From assembly GCA_958405585.1 (NCBI GenBank), contig CATYEP010000025.1, forward strand, positions 1 through 17,729: a stretch of DNA of 17,729 nt, in the 5' to 3' direction. Shown in pieces: positions 6,857 to 13,885 of the stretch (position 1 is its first letter; each line of letters starts with the position of its first letter). The notes beneath the pieces were generated by a model. That model ran no database searches. It was not told where the DNA came from and saw only the letters and a list, made by a program, of their open reading frames with translations. The stretch is from an uncultured Eubacteriales bacterium (lineage in GTDB: Bacteria > Bacillota > Clostridia > Christensenellales > Borkfalkiaceae). The position numbers and the translations under genes are program-made.

Positions 6857-7129
6857 ATGCGGTTGTTTGAAGAAATTTTTTCGTCGATCGGCGTTTCGCC
6901 CGACGTCGCTTACGGCGGGGCAAAATTCGTGGTATACGCGGGCAGGTGCGCGTGTTTTGAAAACGTTACGGGGATCTCTTATCTGAGCAAAGAAGAGATC
7001 GGGCTTCTTCTGAAAAAGGGAGAAGTCCGCGTATTCGGGAAAAATCTGCATATCGAACGCTACGGAATGGGCGATCTTGTGCTGACGGGACAGGTAGAAA
7101 AAGTGGAGATGGGGGGAAGTTCGACTTGA
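6857..7129 (+). CDS. yqfC: Sporulation protein YqfC
   Basis: This 90-residue protein has the length and pattern of the YabP/YqfC family (PF07873): strand-rich core with FVVYAGRCACFENVTGISYL, a central KEEIGLLLKKGEVRVFGKNL and ending GDLVLTGQVEKVE. In Bacillus yqfC is expressed in the mother cell under sigma-E and sits directly before yqfD. GGAAGGAGAAAAA immediately precedes ATG 6857. The stop TGA (7127-7129) overlaps the TTG start of yqfD in TTGA, showing translational coupling. It opens the six-gene operon that runs to era. No clear sigma-E or sigma-A promoter is visible in the 180 bases upstream. Confidence 0.9.
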   Translation: MRLFEEIFSSIGVSPDVAYGGAKFVVYAGRCACFENVTGISYLSKEEIGLLLKKGEVRVFGKNLHIERYGMGDLVLTGQVEKVEMGGSST

Positions 7130-8034
7130 AGCCGTTGTTTTTGGAGGAGTTGGAGATCCGCACGAGTATGCCGCTTGCGGCGCTGGATAAGATCACGGCG
7201 GCGGGGATTTGCCTGTATTCTGTGGAAAAATGCGGGGCGGGGTGTCTGAAAATCCTTGTAAAATCAAAAGAAAGCAAAAAAATTTTTGCAATTTTCCGCA
7301 GTTCGTGTTATACTGTAACAAAGAGGAAAAGCGCGGGCTTAAAACGCATTACGGAAAAACTTCTTGCGCGGCCGGGTGCAGTGATCGGCGCGCTGCTGTT
7401 TTTGCTGATCTGTGCGGCGGGGAATTTCTTTGTTCTGCGCATTGACGTACAGGGCAGCGCGGCACGCTATGCGGATGAGGCAAAACAGATCCTTGCGGAC
7501 AACCGTGTGGGTATGTATTCCGTATATGACGATGAGGCGGCGGAGCGGGCGCGTGCGGCGATGATGCAACTGCCGAACGTGGTGTTTGCATCGGTGGAAA
7601 AATCGGGGTGTACGGTCACGGTCACGCTGGAAGAGAGTGCGGAAACTCCCGTTCCCGAACGTGAGACGTCGCTTATAAGTCCTTGTGCGGGCGTTGTGGA
7701 AGAGATCGCGGTGCTTCGCGGCACGGCGCTGGTTTCGGAAGGCGAGACGGTGGCGGCAGGACAGGAACTTGCGGGCGGCTGGCTGGAAACGCAGGAGGGA
7801 GAAAAGATCCCGACGTTTGCGGTCGCGCGCGCGAGCATATTATGTACGGGCGATTTTACATATACGGCGGAAGAAGAAAACGAGGCGCAGTGTCAGCGGG
7901 CGTTGGCGGCGGCGTATCTTGCCTGCGGCGGAGAACCTGTTTCGGAGACGGTGGATGTGATCGGGCAGGGAGGGAAAGTCATTTATACGGTGCACTTGAC
8001 CTATCGGGTGCGGATCGCCGTGAATATGGGATAA
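7126..8034 (+). CDS. yqfD: Sporulation protein YqfD
   Basis: This 302-residue protein follows yqfC as in other spore formers. The family is known from the mother-cell sporulation programme and its members are single-pass membrane proteins. Seen: an N-terminal soluble domain (1-80), one membrane helix (about 83-105), then an extracytoplasmic domain beginning LRIDVQGS with the POTRA-like pattern of a repeat around LPNVVFASVEKSGCTVTVTL and a beta-rich remainder (SPCAGVVEEIAVLRGTAL, EGETVAAGQELAGG). Bacillus YqfD is close to 400 residues, so this is a short form. The start is TTG 7126, fixed by the overlap with the yqfC stop and a G-rich ribosome binding site 9 bases upstream. The gene is 30 bases before phoH. 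Confidence 0.85.
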   Translation: MKPLFLEELEIRTSMPLAALDKITAAGICLYSVEKCGAGCLKILVKSKESKKIFAIFRSSCYTVTKRKSAGLKRITEKLLARPGAVIGALLFLLICAAGNFFVLRIDVQGSAARYADEAKQILADNRVGMYSVYDDEAAERARAAMMQLPNVVFASVEKSGCTVTVTLEESAETPVPERETSLISPCAGVVEEIAVLRGTALVSEGETVAAGQELAGGWLETQEGEKIPTFAVARASILCTGDFTYTAEEENEAQCQRALAAAYLACGGEPVSETVDVIGQGGKVIYTVHLTYRVRIAVNMG

Positions 8035-8064
8035 AACCGCATGTTTTGCGGGAACAGAGGTTAT

Positions 8065-9048
8065 ATGGAGCAAACGAAAATTACGATCGATGCGGGCAAT
8101 CTCGACGATATGCAGAGATTGCTGGGTACATTCGATGAAAATCTGAATATCGTGACGCGCGAGCTGGGAGTACAGGCGTCGGTGGACGGCGTGCTTTTGA
8201 AGCTTTCGGGGGACGAGGAGAATGTTACGTTGGCAGCGCGGGTGCTGGAGGGAATTTTAAAACTCATCCGTGCGGGTGAAACGGTGGACAAGTCCCGCAT
8301 CGTGTACTGCATCGAACTGGCACGGGAAGGAAATCTGGAAGGGATCGAGCAGGTGATGAGCGGCGTAGTGGCGATCACTTCGCGCGGGAAGCAGATCAAA
8401 TGCAAGACGGTCGGCCAGAAAAAGTACGTGGACGCGATCAAAAAGAATACGGTGGTATTCGGCGTAGGGCCTGCCGGAACGGGAAAAACGTATCTGGCGG
8501 TATGTCTGGCGGTGAGCGCGTTCAAAGGCAAGCAGGTGGAGAAGATCATATTGACCCGCCCTGCTGTGGAAGCGGGAGAAAAGCTCGGTTTTTTGCCGGG
8601 GGATCTGCAGACGAAGGTGGATCCGTATCTGCGCCCGCTCTATGACGCATTGCAGGAAATGTTCGGTATGGAAACGTATCTGAAGCTGATGGAAAAGGGG
8701 AGCATCGAGATCGCGCCGCTGGCGTATATGCGCGGCAGGACGCTTTCGAATGCGTTCATTATCCTGGACGAAGCGCAGAATACGACGTGCGAGCAGATGA
8801 AGATGTTTCTCACGCGCATGGGCGACGGGAGCAAAATGGTGATCACGGGGGATGTTACCCAGATCGACCTTCCCGAAGGGAAAAAGAGCGGGTTGAAACA
8901 GGCGGTGTCTATCCTAAAGAACATAGAAGGGATAGAAACGGTTACGCTGACGGCAAAAGATGTCGTGCGGCATCCGTTGGTGATGCAGATCGTGCGTGCA
9001 TACGAGAAAGAAAGTCAGCGGCATGAGAATGCGGGAGGTAGAAAATGA
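8065..9048 (+). CDS. phoH: PhoH-family ATPase
   Basis: This 327-residue protein has an N-terminal KH-like region (about 1-110) and a P-loop NTPase core: GPAGTGKT (135-142) for Walker A, LDEAQN with D235-E236 for Walker B and GDVTQIDLP just after. The family is linked to RNA metabolism and is conserved next to ybeY; the precise activity is not settled. I choose ATG 8065 (MEQTKITID) because CAGAGG precedes it and the family begins here; the frame is open eight codons further upstream to ATG 8041, which has no ribosome binding site. The stop overlaps the start of the yqfF homologue in ATGA (9045-9048). Confidence 0.95.
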   Translation: MEQTKITIDAGNLDDMQRLLGTFDENLNIVTRELGVQASVDGVLLKLSGDEENVTLAARVLEGILKLIRAGETVDKSRIVYCIELAREGNLEGIEQVMSGVVAITSRGKQIKCKTVGQKKYVDAIKKNTVVFGVGPAGTGKTYLAVCLAVSAFKGKQVEKIILTRPAVEAGEKLGFLPGDLQTKVDPYLRPLYDALQEMFGMETYLKLMEKGSIEIAPLAYMRGRTLSNAFIILDEAQNTTCEQMKMFLTRMGDGSKMVITGDVTQIDLPEGKKSGLKQAVSILKNIEGIETVTLTAKDVVRHPLVMQIVRAYEKESQRHENAGGRK

Positions 9049-10535
9049 GATACGCCGATCCTTCCGAAGTGAAAACGTTCGGCAAGACCGAATGCGTAAC
9101 GAGCGTGCTGGTATTTCTGCTGAACTACCTGATCTTAGTCTGCATGGTCGTGCTTTTTCTGTGGATGGACACACAGGGGCAGGCGCAGTCGTTCCGCGAA
9201 TACGTTGCCGAGAATTACAACACGGTTATTTATCTGTTGGCGAGCGTATTTCTGCTCGTTCTGACCATTTATTTTTATTACGTGTTTGAAGATAAAACGC
9301 TATTGGCGTCACCCAAGAGTATTTGGCTCATATTCATACTTTTGGACGTCTGTATCCTGATCTGTTATTTTTTCGGATATTTTTTCAATATTTATTCGCG
9401 GCCGATCGCGTTGCTGGCGCTTTTGGCGTTGATGCTTTTGAGCCGCAGGGATGCGATTTTTCTCAACGTGATCTTTGCGCTGATGATGTTTTCGATCGAT
9501 CGTTTTTCCAATTTTTCGAACATTGAGCAATACGAAACGGCGCTTAGCTCCACGCCCTTGCTTACTTTTTCGGCGGGCATGGTCGGGATATTTGTGGGGA
9601 GCAAGGTCAAAACGCGCCTTCGTTCTTTCCTGACAGGTTTTGCGGTGAGCATACCGATCCTTGTGATGGTTGCGTGCCTGGAGTTCAACCGCGGGATCGG
9701 GGTCGTGTATCTGTTGCTGTACGGGCTGGAAGCGGGCGTGCTTTCGTCGGTATTGTTTATGGCTCTGCTTCCTGTCTTTGAAACGCTGTTTAACCGCATT
9801 ACCGACTACAGGCTGCGTGAACTGACCGATCACGACGCGCCGCTCATGCGCGAGATGAAAGAGCGGGCGATGGGTACGTTCAATCATTCGATCGTCGTGG
9901 CGCACCTGGCGGAAGCGTGCGCGATCGCGTTGGGTGAGGATACGTCGCTTGCGCGTGCGGCGGCGTATTACCACGACGTCGGAAAACTGCGCCAGCCCGA
10001 ATACTTTACGGAAAACCAGACCGGGTACAATCCGCACAACGAGTTGTCCCCCGAACTTTCCGTGGATATCATCCGTTCGCATGCAAAAGACGGATATGAA
10101 CTGATTTTAAGCAAACGTCTGCCTAAAATTCTGGCGGATATTGCGGTACAGCATCACGGAACGATGCCGATCAAGTATTTCTATGCGAAAGCATTGAAGA
10201 TGTCGGACGGGGAAGTGAATATCGAAGAATTTTCGTACGGCGGGCCCAAACCGCAGACGAAGATCGCGGCGATCATCATGATCGCGGATGCGAGCGAAGC
10301 GATTTCCAGGACTTTGCCCGACCGTTCGCCCGAAAAGGTGGAAGGTGCGGTGCGCGACATTATTGAGGAGCGTATGGATCTTGACCAGTTCGACGAATGC
10401 GATGTGACGATGAAAGATCTGACGGTCATCAAAGAGACGATCGTGAGCTGTCTGACGGGTGTTTATCACAGCCGCGTGCAGTATCCGAAGCTGAAACTTA
10501 ACCGGAAAAACGAGGAAGATAAAGAAAATGCGTAA
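9045..10535 (+). CDS. yqfF: PgpH/YqfF-type HD-domain c-di-AMP phosphodiesterase, lacking the extracellular domain
   Basis: PgpH-type proteins hydrolyse c-di-AMP to pApA at the membrane. Seen: one membrane helix (about 19-42), a short loop of about 17 residues, further membrane helices (about 61-240), then a cytoplasmic HD domain with GTFNHSIVVAHLAEA (H281), YYHDVGKL (H310-D311), NPHNELSPELS, AVQHHGT, and GGPKPQTKIAAIIMIADASEA. All HD metal-site motifs are present, so catalysis should be intact. Bacillus and Listeria homologues are about 710 residues because a large extracellular 7TMR-HDED domain sits between the first two helices; here it is absent and the protein has 496 residues. GGGAGG precedes ATG 9045. 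Overlaps phoH by 4 bases and ybeY by 8. Confidence 0.93.
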   Translation: MRYADPSEVKTFGKTECVTSVLVFLLNYLILVCMVVLFLWMDTQGQAQSFREYVAENYNTVIYLLASVFLLVLTIYFYYVFEDKTLLASPKSIWLIFILLDVCILICYFFGYFFNIYSRPIALLALLALMLLSRRDAIFLNVIFALMMFSIDRFSNFSNIEQYETALSSTPLLTFSAGMVGIFVGSKVKTRLRSFLTGFAVSIPILVMVACLEFNRGIGVVYLLLYGLEAGVLSSVLFMALLPVFETLFNRITDYRLRELTDHDAPLMREMKERAMGTFNHSIVVAHLAEACAIALGEDTSLARAAAYYHDVGKLRQPEYFTENQTGYNPHNELSPELSVDIIRSHAKDGYELILSKRLPKILADIAVQHHGTMPIKYFYAKALKMSDGEVNIEEFSYGGPKPQTKIAAIIMIADASEAISRTLPDRSPEKVEGAVRDIIEERMDLDQFDECDVTMKDLTVIKETIVSCLTGVYHSRVQYPKLKLNRKNEEDKENA

Positions 10536-11025
10536 ACTGATCATAGAATGTGAAGAAGAGGGTTTTGATACTTCTTTGCTGGAAAAATTTGGGCTGGAAG
10601 GAGTGGAAACGGACGTTCCGTTGGCGGTGGAACTTGTGTTTACGGACGAAGAAGGGATCCGCAAGCTCAATGCCGAGACGCGCGGCAAGGACGCCGTGAC
10701 GGATGTGCTGAGTTTTCCGAATCTGGACGGGATCCTTCAAAAGCCGATCCGGAAAGAAGAATTTCCGTTCGATACGGACGAAGACGGCAATCTGTTTTTG
10801 GGAAGTATCGTGATCTGCCGCAAACGGGCGGCAGAGCAGGCGGAAGAATACGGGCATTCCCTGCGCAGGGAGCTGTATTATCTTGCGGTGCACGGTTTGT
10901 GCCATCTGCTCGGATACGATCATGAAACGGAAGAAGAGAAAGCGCAGATGCGCGCGCGGGAAGAGAAAGTTCTTTCGGATATGGATATTCCGCGCGATGC
11001 GGACGAACAGGAGAAAAAAGCATGA
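10528..11025 (+). CDS. ybeY: Endoribonuclease/rRNA maturation factor YbeY
   Basis: YbeY is a zinc-dependent protein needed for 16S rRNA 3'-end processing and ribosome quality control. The product has 165 residues, normal for the family. Seen: DVLSFP in the central strand region and the zinc signature H122-x3-H126-x5-H132 (VHGLCHLLGYDH). The C-terminal tail is acidic and lysine-rich. The start at 10528 overlaps the last codons of the yqfF homologue (8 bases) with GAGGAAG as ribosome binding site. The stop overlaps the era start in ATGA, so ybeY and era, both acting in 30S assembly, are translationally coupled. Confidence 0.96.
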   Translation: MRKLIIECEEEGFDTSLLEKFGLEGVETDVPLAVELVFTDEEGIRKLNAETRGKDAVTDVLSFPNLDGILQKPIRKEEFPFDTDEDGNLFLGSIVICRKRAAEQAEEYGHSLRRELYYLAVHGLCHLLGYDHETEEEKAQMRAREEKVLSDMDIPRDADEQEKKA

Positions 11026-11918
11026 AGTGCGGATTTGTTGCCGTGATCGGCAAAGCGAATGCGGGTAAAAGCACGCTTGTGAATGTATTGGTGGGCGAGA
11101 AGGTGGCGATCGTTTCGCCTAAGCCGCAGACCACGCGCGATCGGATTTTAGGGGTTCTGAATGAGGAAAACGCGCAAATCGCCTTTGTGGATACGCCGGG
11201 GATCTATAAATCCAAGACGGCGCTCTCGGATATGATGATGCGCACGGCGGAACAGTCCGCGAAAGACGTGGAGCTGATTTTGTATGTGCACGACGGGCAT
11301 AAAGGGGTGAGCGATTCGGATGTGGAGCTGATGAAACACTATCTTTCGTTCGGTATTCCGATGATGATCGCTTATACCAAGACGGACATCATGCCCGAAG
11401 AACAGATCCCGTCGGACGTGAAACGCCTGTTTGAAGAGGGGATCGAGTGCGACATCGTGCCCGTATCGGCACGGAAAGGGAAAAATATTGCGAAGCTGAA
11501 AGAGGCGATCAAGGAAAAATTGCCGGAAGGCGAGCCGCTGTTTCCCGAAAACGTGCTTTCGGACAAGAGCGAAAAGTTTATGATCGCGGAGATCATGCGC
11601 GAGAAAATTCTCTTAAAATACGATAAAGAGATCCCGCACGGCGTGGCGATCCTCGTCAATACTTTCAAAAAACGCGAAACAGGCAACATTTATGATATTG
11701 ACCTGGATATTATCTGCGAAAAGGCAAACCACAAAGCGATTTTGATCGGAAAACAGGGCAAAGCTCTCAAAGAAACGCTTTCGTTTGCGCGCAAGAGCAT
11801 GGAAGAATTTCTGGGAAGTAAGGTGTTTTTGACGGCGTATGTGAAAGTTAAGGACGACTGGCGCGATAAGGCAAACCTTCTGAAGGAATACGGCTACGGC
11901 GAGAGCAACGAATTTTGA
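11022..11918 (+). CDS. era: GTPase Era
   Basis: Era is a GTPase that binds the 3' end of 16S rRNA during 30S maturation. The product has 298 residues. Seen: G1 GKANAGKST (10-18), G2 region KPQTTRDRI, G3 DTPG (57-60), G4 TKTD (119-122), G5 VSARKG, and a C-terminal KH domain with ILIGKQGKALKE. Two motifs are off consensus: G1 is usually GRPNVGKS, and G4 has Thr in place of the Asn of NKxD. Thr at this place is tolerated in some GTPases (dynamins use TKxD). It is the last gene of the operon; recO, dgkA and cdd, frequent neighbours, are not here. A terminator follows at 11980. Confidence 0.95.
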   Translation: MKCGFVAVIGKANAGKSTLVNVLVGEKVAIVSPKPQTTRDRILGVLNEENAQIAFVDTPGIYKSKTALSDMMMRTAEQSAKDVELILYVHDGHKGVSDSDVELMKHYLSFGIPMMIAYTKTDIMPEEQIPSDVKRLFEEGIECDIVPVSARKGKNIAKLKEAIKEKLPEGEPLFPENVLSDKSEKFMIAEIMREKILLKYDKEIPHGVAILVNTFKKRETGNIYDIDLDIICEKANHKAILIGKQGKALKETLSFARKSMEEFLGSKVFLTAYVKVKDDWRDKANLLKEYGYGESNEF

Positions 11919-11979
11919 GCGTTTCGCTGTATTTTTAAACGACCGTCATTTTGAATTTTGATCAATTCTAAAAAAACCA

Positions 11980-12011
11980 AAAGCCCCGCGGCAATTTTGC
12001 CGCGGGGCTTT
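11980..12011. terminator. Bidirectional terminator between era and thiT
   Basis: A 13-bp GC-rich stem AAAGCCCCGCGGC / GCCGCGGGGCTTT with an AATTTT loop lies between the convergent genes. On the minus strand it is followed by TTTTGGTTTTTTT, an excellent U-tract for thiT. On the plus strand the U-tract is short. Confidence 0.92.
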
Positions 12012-12025
12012 GTATCCATATAAAA

Positions 12026-13291
12026 TTATTGTTTGTCTTGCATTGACTGTGTTGCAGTTGTTCCATCCGACTGCGGAACGGATTGTTGGTCGGACAGAGA
12101 AGGAACTGCTTTGGGGGCAGTATTGTAGCGGCGTACGATTGCCATAAACGATTTCGACGAAAATACGAGAACGCCTACAACAATGACGATCGCGATGTCA
12201 ACAAAGACGAAAGAATTGTAAGCAAGGCTGTAGATCCAAGGGTTCTGCGAGCCTGCGTACTCGGAAAAAGCGAACACGCCCGAGAAAATATGGGCGAGGA
12301 AACGCAACGCAGATGCGACAATGCCGCCGAGAGCAAAAGCGATCTGCGGTTTATTTGCAAATTGCGGAACGTTGCGGAACATACCCGCAAGCCCGATCGC
12401 CGCAAATGCAACGGGGTAGTCGAGCAAAAACTGTGCAGGATGGATCAGCCAGGGATCCTGAATAGCCTGCAAAATACCGTAAATGAATCCTGCAAACACG
12501 CCTTTTTTCACGCCGAACATATACGAGAAGATCATCAAAGGCAGCAGGCTTGCCAGAGTAATCGAACCACCCTGCGGCATACGGAACAGACGCAGATAGG
12601 AAAGCGCAAAGCTCATGGCGATGCAGACAGCGGCGTAAGCAATTACGCGCGAGTCGAAACCTTTGCGGTCGTTTTTGCCGAGGAAGAATGCAAGTACTCC
12701 GATCACGACGATGAGTCCTGCCGTGCAGAGGTACAGTCCGAGATCGTTGATGGATTCAGGTGTTACGCCGTTGTTCGAAGCGGCATCACCCGAAGCGTAG
12801 TAAATGCAAAGGCAGGTGATGAGTGCAACAATGGCCGCGGCGCACAGACAGAGACAGATGATGAGCGCGGTTTTAAACGTTTTGTGTGAATAAAGACTGC
12901 AAATATAGCAGACGGCAAGGCTTGCCACAAACACGATTGCAGTGGTAACTACTGGCCAGAGGACAAGATCAAACACGTAACCGTTTTCGCTCATATCGCA
13001 GAATTCCAGGTACAGCATGGAAACGATAATGACCGTTGCGAGTCCTGCCGCAAAAGTGATGGCAAACTTGACGTAAGTGCGGAAGAAATCTGCTTTTTTG
13101 AAGCGAACAAAGATGCCGACTGCCAAAAGGATCACGACTGCAGCGATTGCCAGATACAAAAACAGAACGGAAAGCTTGTCCTTGGCAAAAGAAGTCCAGA
13201 CGTCATCGTATATGTACTGTGTGTACGTTCCGCCTTCGCCGTCGGGCACTTCCTGTGTTCCGGCATAAGATGCCAGAAAATTGAGAAACAT
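12026..13291 (-). CDS. thiT: Thiamine ECF transporter substrate-binding protein ThiT with N-terminal membrane extension
   Basis: ThiT is the membrane S-component that captures thiamine for an energy-coupling-factor transporter; the ECF module is not in this window. The 421-residue product ends in a ThiT domain (about 214-385) with the hallmark RMPQGGSITL (237-246), a Gly-rich helix and IHPAQFLLDYPVAFAA (283-298), whose His and Tyr are in the region that binds thiamine. Ordinary ThiT is about 190 residues. Here about 210 extra residues form roughly five membrane helices (41-63, 76-95, 105-130, 140-165, 186-205) that I do not recognise. The C-terminal 35 residues are a Gln/Ser-rich tail. ATG 13291 follows AGGAGG at the ideal distance. 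A TPP riboswitch with terminator lies just upstream, which strongly supports the thiamine role. Confidence 0.9.
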   Translation of the reverse strand: MFLNFLASYAGTQEVPDGEGGTYTQYIYDDVWTSFAKDKLSVLFLYLAIAAVVILLAVGIFVRFKKADFFRTYVKFAITFAAGLATVIIVSMLYLEFCDMSENGYVFDLVLWPVVTTAIVFVASLAVCYICSLYSHKTFKTALIICLCLCAAAIVALITCLCIYYASGDAASNNGVTPESINDLGLYLCTAGLIVVIGVLAFFLGKNDRKGFDSRVIAYAAVCIAMSFALSYLRLFRMPQGGSITLASLLPLMIFSYMFGVKKGVFAGFIYGILQAIQDPWLIHPAQFLLDYPVAFAAIGLAGMFRNVPQFANKPQIAFALGGIVASALRFLAHIFSGVFAFSEYAGSQNPWIYSLAYNSFVFVDIAIVIVVGVLVFSSKSFMAIVRRYNTAPKAVPSLSDQQSVPQSDGTTATQSMQDKQ

Positions 13292-13327
13292 AAAAAAACC
13301 TCCTGTGATTTTCCGCCGACGACGGTC

Positions 13328-13356
13328 AAAAATAAAACACGCCCCGAAAGGGCGTG
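13328..13356 (-). terminator. Riboswitch-controlled intrinsic terminator
   Basis: On the minus strand CACGCCC / GGGCGTG (13356-13338) closes on a 5-base loop and is followed by TTTTATTTTT (13337-13328). It sits between the TPP aptamer and thiT, so the expression platform is most simply premature termination when TPP is bound. Confidence 0.9.
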
Positions 13357-13376
13357 CCGTTATAGCGTCTTTGCAA

Positions 13377-13446
13377 CTTCCGTTCAAGGATTATCTTGTC
13401 CGGTTCAAAGGGTATAATCTCAGCTTTTTACAGCACCCCCGGCGGA
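13377..13446 (-). ncRNA. TPP riboswitch (THI element) aptamer
   Basis: On the minus strand the aptamer shows the conserved order GGGGGTGCT, short P3 loop, GCTGAGATTATACCC, TTTGAACC, then CAAG-ATAAT-CCTTG (P5) and a closing CGGAAG. CTGAGA and ACCCTTTGAAC are the diagnostic parts of the thiamine pyrophosphate aptamer. P1 is short (TCCG with CGGA). It precedes the terminator at 13328-13356 and the thiT gene, giving feedback control of thiamine uptake. Confidence 0.95.
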
Positions 13447-13449
13447 TAT

Positions 13450-13477
13450 ATTGTATTCACAAATTTTCTTTTGCAAA
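13450..13477 (-). promoter_or_regulatory. Possible promoter of the riboswitch-thiT transcript
   Basis: On the minus strand TTTGCA (13477-13472), 16 bases, TACAAT (13455-13450). The predicted start falls at the very edge of the aptamer, which is tight, so a start further upstream is possible. The -35 lies in the palindromic core of the left repeat copy. Confidence 0.35.
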
Positions 13478-13558
13478 GGCAAAAGAAAATTTCGTGATCG
13501 GATGGACAAACCGACACGCGCCGCTCCAAAGCGGCTGGCATCGCTTTTTCCCTCTTTG
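13454..13558. repeat. Array element R1, left copy
   Basis: It contains a perfect inverted repeat AAATTTTCTTTTGC-AAAG-GCAAAAGAAAATTT (flanked by CAC and GTG, one base bulged) and a small hairpin CCGCT-CCAA-AGCGG. By eye it is about 85% identical to the copy at 13886-13990. Confidence 0.85.
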
Positions 13559-13599
13559 CGCCCTGGAATCAGAGCACATACGTTGTAGAAAGGGCGCAA

Positions 13600-13671
13600 A
13601 TTCACCCTTTTGTTTACGCCGCCCGCGCGGCGTAAGGTGAAAAAACAAAAAGTGTGATTTTTGTTTTTTCA
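13600..13671. repeat. Array element R2, left copy
   Basis: Two hairpins lie side by side. The first is TTCACC ... TTACGCCGC-CCGC-GCGGCGTAA-GGTGAA. The second, GAAAAAACAAAAA-GTGTGA-TTTTTGTTTTTTC, is a perfect 13-bp stem. They share the GAA, so they compete at the junction. 64 of 72 bases match the copy at 13809, with the last 45 bases identical. Confidence 0.88.
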
Positions 13672-13808
13672 GAGTTCTATTCCTCGCGCAAAGGCACTGC
13701 GGAAAGCCGTGATTTTGAAGAAAACCTTGCGGGCGCGCGGTAAACCGTTGGCCGCAGGGTTTTCCTCTGCGGCGCATTTTTGGGGCTTTCGTTCGATGAA
13801 TACGCCGC
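13672..13808. repeat. Array element R1, degenerate middle copy
   Basis: It keeps GCAAAGGCA, a following GAAA and CGTGAT at nearly the same spacing as the outer R1 copies, then a GC-rich hairpin zone and TTTTCCTCTGCGGCGC in place of TTTTTCCCTCTTTGCGCC. The AT-rich palindrome has decayed. Confidence 0.5.
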
Positions 13809-13880
13809 ATTCACCTTTCCCCGTTCGCCGCCCGTGCGGCGTAAGGTGAAAAAACAAAAAGTGTGATTTTTGTTTTTTCA
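13809..13880. repeat. Array element R2, right copy
   Basis: It has the same two-hairpin layout as the copy at 13600. The GC stem loop differs (CCGT for CCGC) while the AT-rich 13-bp stem is unchanged. Confidence 0.88.
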
Positions 13881-13885
13881 AAATT

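Noticed and set aside
6709..6870. Possible small gene from GTG 6709 overlapping the yqfC start (Lys/Glu-rich, about 53 codons)
   Set aside because: Weak ribosome binding site, different frame from yqfC, A-rich leader composition explains the Lys/Glu content, and the divergent promoter at 6751-6779 lies inside it.
12083..12889. 268-codon plus-strand open frame opposite thiT
   Set aside because: It is a charged, motif-free antisense frame; thiT is supported by family motifs and a riboswitch.
13457..13881. Minus-strand short frames that share KKQKSHFLFFHLTP and RKG-like segments
   Set aside because: The similarity arises because both frames cross the two R2 repeat copies. No ribosome binding sites, and the reading frames do not span whole units.
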